NCBI GenBank assembly: GCA_903813345.2
Contig: CAIIXF020000009.1
Coordinates: 20,115,759 to 20,175,758, forward strand
Reading direction: 5' to 3'
DNA: 60,000 bases
DNA from: Owenia fusiformis
Lineage: Eukaryota > Annelida > Polychaeta > Sabellida > Oweniidae
In this document: positions 1 through 12,328 of the stretch, piece by piece
Layout: every line of letters starts with the position of its first letter
Position numbering within the stretch: position 1 is the first letter of the stretch
The notes under the pieces: generated by a model
What the model saw: the letters and a program-made list of their open reading frames with translations, nothing else
Told to the model about the DNA's origin: nothing
Database searches by the model: none
Position numbers and translations under genes: made by a program

Positions 1-36
1 TGAATTAATCACGTGGATATTCTTGGTATAACTTAC

Positions 37-3000
37 GTGGTCCAACTGTCCAACGAATCCTTGTCCAATCATAATAGGGTGTTTGCTACTTTTAATTGAT
101 GGTATTCCTTCTTCCACATCTACAATACACATGTTTAACCATATGTTCAAGGCATATCAATTAGAATTTTGTGCTGCTCTGTAATTTTCGTCTGTGTACT
201 TTGGTAGCGGGTCATTTCTTAATAGTTATGAAATAATGAATACAATATGATATATACAGGGTGGTCCAAAAAAATGGGACACTCATATTTCAAAAATAAA
301 TATTGATTTTATTGATGAAAACATGTCATATTATATACCAATGGATAGGGAATTTACTCTGACGTCATTTTCGTTTCAAAACAGCTTTTCAAAAACTTGT
401 AAAACCAAGTTTTATTGTCAACTTTATTTACATAAACAGATATTCAATATGTCCACCGTTTTGATCAATTGTAGCCCTCAATTTTGGCCTAAACTAGTCA
501 ATAACATCATTGATGTGCTGTTGAGCCAATGAATTTCATTTCTCAATAATTCTGTCCTTTAAGAGACTGAATAGATGTAAAGGATTTATGGTACACTAAT
601 TCTGTTAGTTCTCCCCATACGTGGTAGTCGCAGACGGTGGGTGATCGGGTGATCTTGGGAGGCAGTGATTAAGCGGGGATGAATCTAAGCACATTTTCTT
701 TTAAACATTTGACACTCTTGTGGGATCTATTGCTTAGAGCTTCATCTTGTTGGAAAATGTAATGATTCGAAAATGAGCTCATATCAGGATGGTTCAAAAA
801 CAACATAATTGGATCATCCGATAGCAACGTCTGCGATGACCACATATTGGGAGAACTAACAGGATTGGTTTATCATGAACCTCTTACATCTACTCAGTCC
901 CTTATTAAGGATAGAATTGTTGGGAAGTGAAATTCATTGTCTCAACAGCATATCAATGATACTATTGACCAGTTTAGGCCAAAATTGAGGACTACAATTG
1001 ATCAAAACGGTGGACATATTGAATATCTGTTTATGTAAATAAAGTTGACAAAATACTTGGCTTTTGCAAGTTTTGGAAACCCCGTTTCGAAATGAAAATG
1101 ACATCATTTATACTTTGAACGCTGGTTGACAGACATTATAATTAATTTGTACTTATGATATATCAAATCAGTGAATTCCCTATCCAATGGTATATAATAT
1201 GACATGTTTTCATCAAGAAAATCAATATTTATTTTTGAAATACGAGTGTCCCATTTTTTGGACCACCCTGTAATATGATAAACCATTTGAGATTAACCAC
1301 ATCTAGATACTGCAAGATGATCATTTTAAAGAGCATGTTAAAATGCATATTACCTTTACCAAACACGTTTTATATCAAATACTTGTGTTCAATGTCAGGC
1401 GCCTTACCTCTCTTCTTTCTTCTACCCAGCTTAGACTGGCAGTCCTGTGCCTCCTCCAACAAGATGTCGTATTTTCCTTCATTGTTGCCACCGGTATGTC
1501 CTGGATTCTCCTTGTCGATAGCGTCTGCAGCCTAATATAGTCACATTAAACACAAATTTATTGTTGAATACACTCTCAGAAATATATACAGATATCCAAC
1601 CCCACATTATTCATTCTTTGTATAGCATCTGTAAATTATGAGCAGAGTAACGACGGTCTAAGTCTAAGTAAGGATAGTTCAATCTGACATTAAATCTGAC
1701 AATCTGACATGTTATATATATGTATTTGCAAAAACTAGTGTGGAAAATAAATGGGATATTATTGTTTCATGATTGATCCCATGGGCTTTTAGTAAATCTT
1801 TTAGTGAATTTGTTTGTGTTTCTCATTAACGATGAAAATTATTAGAAACTAGGGTTACTTTAAAATAAGTATGTTTAGTATTTGTAAACATGTATCTTTA
1901 AAATCAGTTCTATTTTTTATAGATCATTAAATATATTTCATAAAATGTATCGGTTAGATTTAAACTTACTCTTCTCAGTTTTCTCTTGAGTACATTCAGT
2001 TCCTTTCTCTGTTTATCTCCTAAGATATCTCTCCACAAAGGTTTATCTTCCTTCAGTTCGCACAATTTAACGAGACCACCTTTCACATCGTTTATCACCA
2101 TGTTGACTCTATATCATATTTCAGTCAAGATATCATAAGGTGATAGTATGGATAACTGACTCATTATATCATTATATGAAAGTGTGTCTATTTGCTGTGA
2201 TCGTGAAAGATCTAATTACAATATGATTTGTAAATAGAGGTAATTTAATGGGAGAGATGAAATATGAACGTTATTCCCAGGAATACACAATATGATATTG
2301 GCCAAGGAAAATATCGTATTGACAGGGGGCTATATGATATTTCCTGAGACCAATGTCATATTTTAACGAGAAAAAATTCATATTCCATCACGACCATGAA
2401 TAACCTATTTATTCTATAATATTTTTTCTGAAACTCATTCATTTTCAAATTTGATTTGTCACCACCCAATGATGGTAACATAAAAGGATACAGTCTGATT
2501 CATCACATTACATTTTTATTAACAAGTTTTAGGAACGAAAAATGCAAAAACCAAGAGAAATCCCCGGGAATAGTTTTGATACGGGATCCGAAATGAGATT
2601 ATTTGAATATCAATTCTATTCCCTGTTTATTTCACACCGGGAAAATATGTTATAATGGAATAAGACATATTATACAATACCTTTGGACTGTTTGACTGAA
2701 TACATCAACCAAGCTATCCAAATCTTCTGTGCTGATAGATTTACCCTTCTTACACCGTCGAACAAGTGGTTTCAGTTCTTTAGTAGTTTTTCTAAGATCA
2801 GTCAATCCAATTGAACCCTCTGGGTCGTTTGTGAAATCTCCAAGTGCATCAACGAAACCATTAATTTGGTTCAGACAATCCTAGATGTAAATCCGAAATT
2901 TATACAAATAGTAATATCACATTCTGTCTTGATTTACCTCTTGGTATATTTGAGAAATATGACAATATGTGAACATTGAAAAACGTTGCTGGTCCTGTAT

Positions 3001-6000
3001 TTAAGCGCATTACTTTTTTTAAAACATCAAATATAACGCGGTACACTTGCAATTTGTAGAAATTGTTTACTTTTTATTCAGATTCTCTTTGTTTTAGTGT
3101 TTCAGAGATGCTTTTGCCATTTATTGATATGTTTGTACTCCCAAAAAGCTTAACATATTCATTCAGTATCAACAATTCTTAAAGTTTCTTTTAACAATAT
3201 CAATCAAATACACAGGATTGTTTAAAAATAATATTTACTTCATATCTTAAATTTCATTGGTTTCTATGGAGTACGTTTTTGTCAATATTTTATCTAATAG
3301 GTTTAGAAATAGGTTTGAAGAAATGTGTATTCAAAATGTATTTCTTGCTAATATTCGTATAGGGACATAATGAGAGCTCTTGTGCAGGCTAAAGTTTAAC
3401 TTCAAAAATCTTCACTCCTTATATTTTATTGAGTAGGGTCTAAAACAAAGTGCAACAAGTAATTTATTTTTACCATAAATGTGTATTGATTATATCTAAT
3501 GACAAATGAATGCCATCTGACATAGACTGTTAAAAACACAAAACTAGTATTCATAACTTAATATTTATGGTGAATATTGTGCAAATTTTGCAAAATAAAA
3601 AGATTAGCAATATTGACTTAGCATACTGCTTAACTGCTATTTTCAAAGTATATATATACCAAAGTTAAAATGTCAAAATATCGCAGAAACGACCCGTTCG
3701 TGGTATATAGTGAGGGTTGTCTCTATGGGTGAATAACATACTGATGACTGGTTTAAATGAGTTGGAACAGTTACATTTTACCATATATTACTTATATTAG
3801 TTTACTGCTGACTTTTTAAGTTAAGCTTACTTGAGCTTGTGAAAGTTTAGCTCTTCTCTCTGTGTCGACGGGTTGTGGAATTTCAGATACTGCATCATTA
3901 GCCCTCGAAAGACTTCGTCGAGCTCCTTCGTTTGTACAGTCCATGAAACGCACAATTTCGTCAGTTGGCAAAGGATCTAAAGAAATGATTTCAAAAAACA
4001 TCTGCACTTTTGAAAACCTTTGCCAACCTCGCATTTTACCACAAAAAGTTTGCGGTTATTCCAACTAGAATCTAAACGATTCACATATTTCACAAGAGTA
4101 GTTATATTAGCTCATAATGATTAGCGTTAACCATTATAGGTAATTGCTTTTGTCTCGGAGCTCATTACCTGGTTCAAACCTGCTCACGGAATCAATGACA
4201 CTGCCGTCCTCACCACCATATCCTATTGTCATCTCTCCTTCGTTGAAGGTAAAGAATGCTCTGTACCAAGTGTCTGGGTTAATCTTCAAGATCACAAATG
4301 TTGTTATTAGATATATTAAAATAGCTTATGTTTTCACCATTACGGGTTATAAATGATTGAGTGTTAGCTTCGTCTTCCCATGAACAAGAACTTCCGTTGA
4401 AACGTAGTTCATATATCTCTATCTTTATAGTAACACCTCATCTTAAACTATCGACAATTGAAATATTTGATATACCCCCTGATGAGTCAAAAATACTGAA
4501 TGTAGTGGCTGAATATATCAAAATGAAATTTTGCTAGTCTCATAACGCTACCCTCATAACCATACATTACCTGATATAACTGACATTGTTCGACATTGAC
4601 AGAATTTGTAATTTAAGCACATGGCAGCAACGGTCAAGGAAAATTACAAAAGGGACATTTTAGAGTACATTGTACTTTATTTGCCGTAAACGGAAACTAC
4701 GCATTTATTTCTATTATTCATGAATCATTCATACGTACATTCAACTGGAGAACAACATCTTCTGTTCTATCACAAGCATCTACACCAGCTACGAGATATT
4801 GATTGCCATTGCAAGTCATGATCTCGATCTTTACTGTAGCTTTTGCGCCTCCTTCTTCACCATTGTGTAACAAGAGGCCATCACTGTCCTCGCTGAAACT
4901 GGCAGCATTAAAATACGTAGCAGCAGCAAATCGAATGCCCATGTATGCATTGCTGAAGTAGGGAATCTCCAGCTCATTGCCAGATCCAAATTTGGCTGCG
5001 CCATCACCGAAAAGACCAGGTCTGCTTATGGATACACCTGATGGAGCACCGTGTACATTTTGTCTGATATCAACGAAACCTGTATCGTACTCGTATTCAA
5101 TACATGGTTTAGGTGCCCCTAAAATAAAATAAAACACAGATGTTTAAATAGTGTAGCATACATTCATGTATCGCGTGTGACTTGATTGATGCAAAACATA
5201 AACAGCCGAAAAGGGACATCTGGTTACCAAATTGTCTAGTGTTGGGTAAATCCATATATATATCATACCATACATGGATGGGTGGGTGTAGGGTCAGCAT
5301 TGGTAATGATACACACGTAGGATGTAACTGTATTCGTCATTAAAACAAGGATATTTTCAAAACTCATGTGTGTACCTTCAATATTTCCTTCACAGCAACA
5401 AGACTCCAAAAAGAATTCCTGTCCAGGTGGGCAAACCTGGAACTCTGGCTCAGTACCGAAAAAGTATCTACTTGAGTTTCCTGGGAATCTTGAGAATACT
5501 TGACCAGTTCCCTCCAGACAACATTCCTCTAGAATGATACATCATACATACATCGATGAGAAAGCAAATGGATGTTATGCCCGTAAAGTTGCGAAATAAA
5601 TCTAGGAAGTGTACAGTAATTGGGTTAACTCTGGAACATCAGATCGGAATGTGAGGCGAATCGGTCAAATAAAGGGAAATGTTAATTCTGTTTGCGGTAT
5701 TAACAGTGCTAGAGGTAACAGCTAAGTACGTTGGAGCATGATTTGAGTCAAAAGAGAATTGATCAAAGGAAAGAGCCTTATCAATGGTAACTAACTTGGA
5801 GTGAATGTACATACCTGTTCCAAGTTCGGTTGAGCATGGAGCGATAGTTCCGGGAGTGGGGGATGCTAGAATACAATGAAATGTACTTTTATTGTAAACT
5901 AAAATAATTTTAATTGGATGTAAATAATGAAAACATATATTACAAATACGATCGTAGCGTATAAAATAAAGATTTCTTACGTGGACAGGCTGTTCTATTA

Positions 6001-8112
6001 CATTCACGGAACGTTTTTTCAGGAACGCATGAACACAAAATTGGATTCCATACAGTTTTTCCGAGACATGGGAACTGCCAGCCAACCTTTTGGTTCAAAT
6101 CACACTTGATAAAGTGGCAGCAACTGTCATCAGCGGAAATGAGTCCAGTCAGTTCACAGGCAGCTTAAAGTACAATTAATCCCTTTGCTCCTAAATCTTG
6201 GATGAATGAAATCAAAAGTATCGAAAAATGAACATCTACCCCATTGTTTTAGCATTTTGGCAATATAAAGATTTAACCATTTGGTAATTACTAGGAAAAT
6301 GTAATGTATCAGCTGATACTTCTCGCCCGTTAATTCTTTATCAAATGATCGAAAATCTGATTTATAATATGTTCAAAGATATTTATCTGTTTTATGCCAA
6401 GGTTCTTCTCTCTCTCTCTTTCTTCTTTTTATCAATATATATCTTAATTTCGACAAATATTCTCTATTATTGTAATGAAGAACGAATGTTCACTGGAGTA
6501 GCAAGCAAGTAAACACCAAATGCACGATTAGCGTATATGTGAGCATTTTCGGTTCTAGATATTCAATTATCTATGAGGGATTGGGGTAAAGGATAAATTG
6601 TCTAGGAGTTGCGTTGTCTAGGGATGACTTGTCTAGGGGTTGAGTTCGTCCGGTTACCATAACAGGTAGATACTATAAATTCTTTTTGTGTATGTGACAA
6701 GCCCGATATTTTTCAGGGGGTTCACTTTTCAGGCAATGATTTCCGGGTCGGTCACAAAAAATTGTAACATTTCATGTCTGACTTTTTAATTCGTGGTAAA
6801 AGCTAATTTAGCTAAAGTATTTTTCAATCAATTACAATTGAAGCTTTTGCTTAATTTTAAACAACAATAATTTTGTACTGGATGAATTTGTAAATAAACA
6901 TGTTTTCGTCTTCTATAAATATTTAAGAAAATGGAAAACAAAAAACAATAAGAATTTGATATGCACTGAAGTCAGAATTATGCAAATGAAGTATGTTTAA
7001 TCCATTACATTTTACTCACAATTGGGCAATAGCAAAAATACTCACACCTAATCAGACGAAATATACTTCATAGAATAAAATATATGACAAGGAGCACAGT
7101 TTCTAAATTTTTAATTTTTCTCATTTTTGAACTATTTACAATGACTATTTATAGAATGTATGGGATATGCAATACTGAAAAGGCAAATTGCTGCACACAT
7201 TAAGTGAAACCCTCTCTTCATATTATTTGTGATTATTTTCCTTATAGACAAAGTAGGAATTCAGAAATAAATATATTTTTGACCACAATCGAAATTATGG
7301 TATCATTGGAAAGCCCCAATACCATACTTTAGGAATTCGAGGAAAAATAGAATTTTCACTCTGGCCGTTGCTGTGGAAACGGACGTTATGAATAACGACC
7401 ATTTTTAACAAGCATTAATAACCAAAAGCATTATTTGCATGTATTAGGTCTCTATGTAGCACCAAATTTAAGTTAAAACTATACAAAATACACAAAAAAT
7501 GAACAAAAAATGAGCCCAGCTTTGGGCAGAAAGTACATGTAAATCAAATAACAATAAAAATCTTAAATATATGTGCATAGATTTAGATTTAGATCGCTAT
7601 TTCTCGAAAAAAAAATATTTTTCAGAAATGAATTAGATTACCATTATTTTATTGTAAATTCCATATTGTAAAATTTATCTGGTGATGTATTTGATACATT
7701 GTAAAGACAATGGCATAAAAAGAACTTACCAAGCTGGGCGTCGGTTAGTTCGGGTATCTTTTCAGCTGAAACATAGAAATAACGATTTATAACAATCTAG
7801 CGTAACAATGTAAAATAATTCAGGTTTAATGTGTAAAAGATCGGATATCTTCTGTTTTTTATATGATATAAATAAACCAAATCTAACTCTAAACTAGAAA
7901 TCAGAGCCATTAGGAAACGAATGTGTACTATTCCAAGCGTCATATTTCAAAACATCCATGATTCAAAAGTTCAAAACTATTAAAGAATGTCGGCTCATCG
8001 AGATCAGTTGAAAATTCAAAGGGATTCGGTTAAGCATTGCATTTTTCTTACGTTTGACGAATCCCTGACCAACAGCCAGTCCTATTAAGGACAGAAAAAT
8101 TAGTTGCCACAT
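37..8112 (-). CDS. Gene A: secreted CBM14 + LamG-like matrix protein (3' end off window)
   Basis: Twelve minus-strand exons join in one frame with GT/AG borders: 8112-8052, 7765-7730, 6163-5981, 5865-5815, 5528-5376, 5118-4739, 4283-4169, 3976-3831, 2880-2681, 2108-1970, 1531-1408 and 119-37. They give 557 codons; the last short exon must lie left of the window. Order of parts: signal peptide (aa 1-16, MWQLIFLSLIG...), CBM14-like chitin-binding domain (about 34-93, eight or more Cys, WQFPCLGKTVWNP), Pro/Thr linker, cysteine module with EECCLEGTG and SCCCEG (111-161), laminin-G/ConA-like domain (162-326), helical charged region (327-520), basic site GRRKKR, then a tail containing EEGIPSIKSSKHP. 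Splice phases match genes B and C. An AG acceptor lies 7 nt before the ATG, so the message is spliced in its 5' UTR. CBM14 plus LamG is the combination of molluscan Pif/BMSP shell-matrix proteins, but their VWA domain is absent here. The matrix role is inference. Confidence 0.88.
257..1270. mobile_element. Tc1/mariner-like palindromic element in intron 11 of gene A
   Basis: The ends are inverted copies starting CAGGGTGGTCCAAAAAA, flanked by TA on both sides, as expected for Tc1/mariner. The terminal inverted repeats are about 100 bp. A second inverted pair inside (about 395-560 against 900-1080) encodes the same peptide on each arm, including IDQNGGHIEYLFM, which resembles the C-terminal end of mariner-like transposases. 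The centre shows no intact transposase. It is therefore a non-autonomous, snap-back derivative. Confidence 0.85.
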
Positions 8113-11100
8113 CTCCCACCTATAAATAAAAAACATTCTTCCTTATACGAACTTGATATATCATAGAGATTATTGTTGAAATGTTCATGGAATCAAATTG
8201 AATGAAATCCGAATCGAGATGAGCACATAACGATTTTTGGAAAGCAATAGCAATGCATTGTACTTTATATTTCCAGTTTTACATTATGGCATTCTGTGAG
8301 AGAAGACATTTTGTAATGATGTAATAAATCAGGTGTGGTCCTAAACCTATTTTTGGGTTGATATTTTTCTCAAAGACAACCTTTCAATTCATCCCGAGTA
8401 CGTTTCGAAACGGTCTGGTTCTCTTTTCCAGTCTCAATTCTGAATTGAGTTATAAAAACAACCAGGTGATTTCAATGCGTACTCAGAAGGCTTGCGAAGA
8501 ATAAAAACTTTTTAAATCATGTTATTTAAAATCATGTCAACGTTACTTAATAGTTTTTGAACAGCGATGTACAAAGTATAATATCCTATATAAAATATAT
8601 GTAAATAAAAAAAGAAATTTTAAAAACAAATATGTACACTTACTATTACTCGACCAAATGGATATATAAATATCCGTGTGATGTCTTAATGTCTGCCACG
8701 AACTAACATAAGAAAAAACATAAACCATCAATCATAACCTACTTCGTTTTATGACTTGATTTATGGAACATATAAGAGTCATCCACCTTTAGGGCTATTA
8801 GCTTGGTTATGAATATAAAAATGAAAATTCAACTCAGCGACTTGCTTTTCACTATAGTCTGTTCTGCAAGATCTGTTTAAATGTCATGGTTGGCATTCGT
8901 TTCTTTGAATTTGATGAACAAACATGTTTTATACTTTGTTATTACCTATATTACATTGGAGGACTTTATACATATATGAAGTTAATTTATTCGAAACGAT
9001 CATATCAAAACATCATTCATAGAGATGTTATAAATGATGTGCTGAAATCTCTAATATTCCTAAAACCGGGTATGAACTTTTTGGACTTCTAGAGAATAAG
9101 TAAACGTGGATTAAAAGTTTTAAAATTGAGAAAATTATTTTGTTCAATTAAAGTTGCTTGCTCTTTCTTGTATTTCCTTGCGTTGGATGTCGTGAAAAGT
9201 TTCGTCCAATACTTTCTTCGAAGTGCAGTAGACCACAAGTTTAACTAGACTCTGCACGCAGGGTACCATATCCTCGAGAATCAAATCAATCAACCGAGAT
9301 CTGCACCATTGGTATGAATTATATAATGTGAAAGACTGACAAAAGAAACCAGAAATAAATACGTTTTGTTTGATTAATCATTACTTTAAATAAATCTATG
9401 TGTCTGTTACAGTTATTTGGGAACACCAACTTAGATTATTTTTTGTGTGAACGTATAAATTATCTGATACGCTTGGTAATTTTTGGGGTGTGCTTGATCT
9501 GTTGCGAGTAGCCGATCACACCACGATCCTCGGGTAATCTGTTTGAAATAAAATAATTAAGGGGTAGGGCTGAACTTAGTTCGAAAATAGCAATACAACA
9601 AATACATGTCATTACAGTTATTCTAGACATTCAAAATTCCCTTTTGTTCATGTTTGGGAATTTATAATTACCACCCACGCGTCTTTCACCGCCCATCTTA
9701 CACTAATATGTCTGCAAATCAGTTGTCACGAAAACAATCCTAACATGTCAGTCTAACTGATATAACGTAATGTGAGACAATTAGCTTAATTACATAAATA
9801 AGATGTCATGTAAGCTATCACCCCAAGGAAAATATGCAGATGAAGTGCACCTTCGCTAGTATATATTGGATATTGAATGTTTTCATTTAAAAATAAACAA
9901 ATACAATGTTTTCATGTCTGAAAGTATGAAAGGTAAAATGTTAATGTAAAATTAGTAATATATAATTTTCTACATTATATTATTTTGTGTAAGTTTACCA
10001 TTGATATGTGTCTTAAGTTTTGCATATACATATTATATGTCATTTAGAAACGAAACTTTTAAGATGAGCAGTTCAATTCTAAACCTTTAATGTCCCCTCC
10101 TATGAGGAGAGTAGTATGAATGGTGTGCTATATTTCACCTATCACATTCCTTAATACAACGCACCTTACCCGTGTACCAAGGGAAAGATCAATACCCGGT
10201 GATTTCAGCGGGAAGTGGCGTTTCGTTCAGTGGATGAGCTGCGCGCGCACGCATAAATGTGATTATCCAATATAATTAGGGGAGGGCTATTTGAAGTAGT
10301 TTTTGGTCTCAGGCGCGACCCAGGGCTGTTGTCTTAAGGACATTTCGTTGAAAATGAGCCATTCGGCTGATAATTGGTAAGAGTTTGCGATCTTATAATG
10401 TATAACTGTTACTCAGACACATATTTTGACACGATTCTGTTGGAAATAAGCTTTGAACCGAGAGATATTCACGATTGATATGCACATTTTTGATTGTGCC
10501 ATTGCTTTTCTATTGCACAATCCATGTATTGGTAGAAGAAACATTAATAATGCAGATTGGTTTACCTTCAATACATGGCAGACACTACATATCGGTCTAT
10601 TAATACCAGTTTGTGCCTTAAATAGTTTTATATTTCCATCCACGGCCTGGAGCCTGGGTGTGTTTGTCTCTTATGTGTATGCTTGTGCATGGACTTCTAA
10701 TCACTAGCAGAATTTAACATGATGCAAACTCGACATTATAACTCATGCTGTAACATTTTGACTTCGCTGGAAAACAATAGGAATTAATTTTCTTGCCAAT
10801 CAATCATGAATCACAATCAAAATTTCAGAATGATCAATCAGGCAATTGTCCAAATCAAGTTATAACATTATATGATATTCAGCAAGAAGTCCGGTAGAAA
10901 TACAGAATATATAAACATCAAAGCTGAAAGTTAAAAGCTAATCTGTCAATTTTCTGTCTGCAAAAGAGCGTTTACATTTGACACAATAACAGACTGAGGC
11001 TTTGAAATCTAGGATTCCCCAGGAAAATATGACGTCATACTAATTAGCATAAGGATTTCCCTATTGGTATGGGTCGAGCCTTGTTCGAAAACACAATCCA

Positions 11101-12328
11101 TAAATACATGCTAATTTCTAAGGAGATAGGAAGTGTATAACGTGTTTATCGATTTTGTTTAAAGATTTAATCAATTATCAAATTGTTTAAGTGGATAAAG
11201 TGGTCACACTTGCTTCAATTCATAGCGAAATCGACGGATAGAAACTGACCGAATTCCGATATCCTACCCCGTATTACTGTAGGCTATAAGCACAGTGACC
11301 TACAGAGGGCGCTATCACAAACAAGTACTGCACGAACCGATAATTTCCCGGGTATTGTAACGCCCTTGTGTACCGTAGTTTGGACAGTGAGCCCCATTCA
11401 CGTCGCCATATTATGTGAAAATATAAGTTTACTCTAATAGAAAGAACAACATGTAACAATGTGACTGTTGGCTTAAATTTATTTTTATCAATTTATCACA
11501 AATATATTTTGTGTAAGTTTACCATTGATATGTGATATTGATATAACGCACCTTACCCGTGTACCGTAGTTTGGACAGTGAGCCCCATTCACGTCGCCAT
11601 ATTATGTGAAAATATAAGTTTACTCTAAATAGAAAGAACAACATGTAACAATGTGATTTTTTGACTCAAATTAATTTTTATCAATTTATCACAAATATTA
11701 AAAATAATTGCATGTACGTACATTACAAAATACATGTATATATTTAAATATAAGAAACAATATTATGTAATATGGGGCAAACGCCAACCATCGCAAAGCG
11801 AGCCACATCCACAACAGCAGCAAACTTCAAACGATTACTATATAAATATATTTGAAAATACATTTTCAAACCATATCTAGTGTTACAATGCTCTGACGAC
11901 GCGGCTATTTTGATAAATGACTCTGGTGAGCTATCTGGGTAACCTGTGGTTCAACTAGCCCATTCATTACTTCACCACCTCCCCACATGAACAACGAGAC
12001 CTGTAAATAACACATAGGGTAGGTAAACGTTATTTCCGTCAATATATTATGGACTAGGATTAAATTTGAGGTGAGAATTTCATTTTGAACTATCTTTCTT
12101 ATTTTGAATATTAAATTATGCCACTATAAATGAGGGGAATTCTCAACTTTGAATAGAAATACGAAACTACAATTTACAGTACCAGGCTATAACTATGACT
12201 CTTGATTACTCGGATATCTTCAAGGAAAGAGGAGAGCCCATCTGATCCACTATTAATAAATACAGAGAAACATTCAAATGTTATTTTCTAACATGTCATA
12301 ACGAACCACGTGTTTTTGTAGGTCAGTC
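8113..12328. other. Shared upstream region of the divergent genes A and B
   Basis: This 4.2-kb AT-rich stretch separates the start codons of two divergently transcribed paralogues. Both ATGs are preceded at exactly 7 nt by an AG acceptor (8120-8121 on minus; 12320-12321 on plus), so any upstream 5' UTR exons and promoters should lie here. No exon 0 or TATA box could be chosen with confidence. The stretch holds a direct repeat (11368-11698) and scattered short repeats sharing GTGTAAGTTTACCATTGAT (about 9986 and 11508) and CGCACCTTACCCGTGTACC (about 10160 and 11546). ORFs here are short and unrecognised. Confidence 0.5.
11368..11698. repeat. Direct repeat of about 139 bp, two copies
   Basis: Copy 1 (11368-11505) and copy 2 (11559-11698) are nearly identical, differing mainly by an inserted A and a few changes near the 3' end. 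The period is 191 bp. The intervening segment also matches sequence near 9986-10180, so the region seems built from repeated local duplications. It lies 630-960 bp upstream of the gene B start codon. Confidence 0.85.

Noticed and set aside
5639-6085. 148-codon minus-strand ORF over exons 3 and 4 of gene A
   Set aside because: It reads exon 3 in the wrong frame and continues through the intron; the spliced frame gives the CBM14 pattern shared by B and C.
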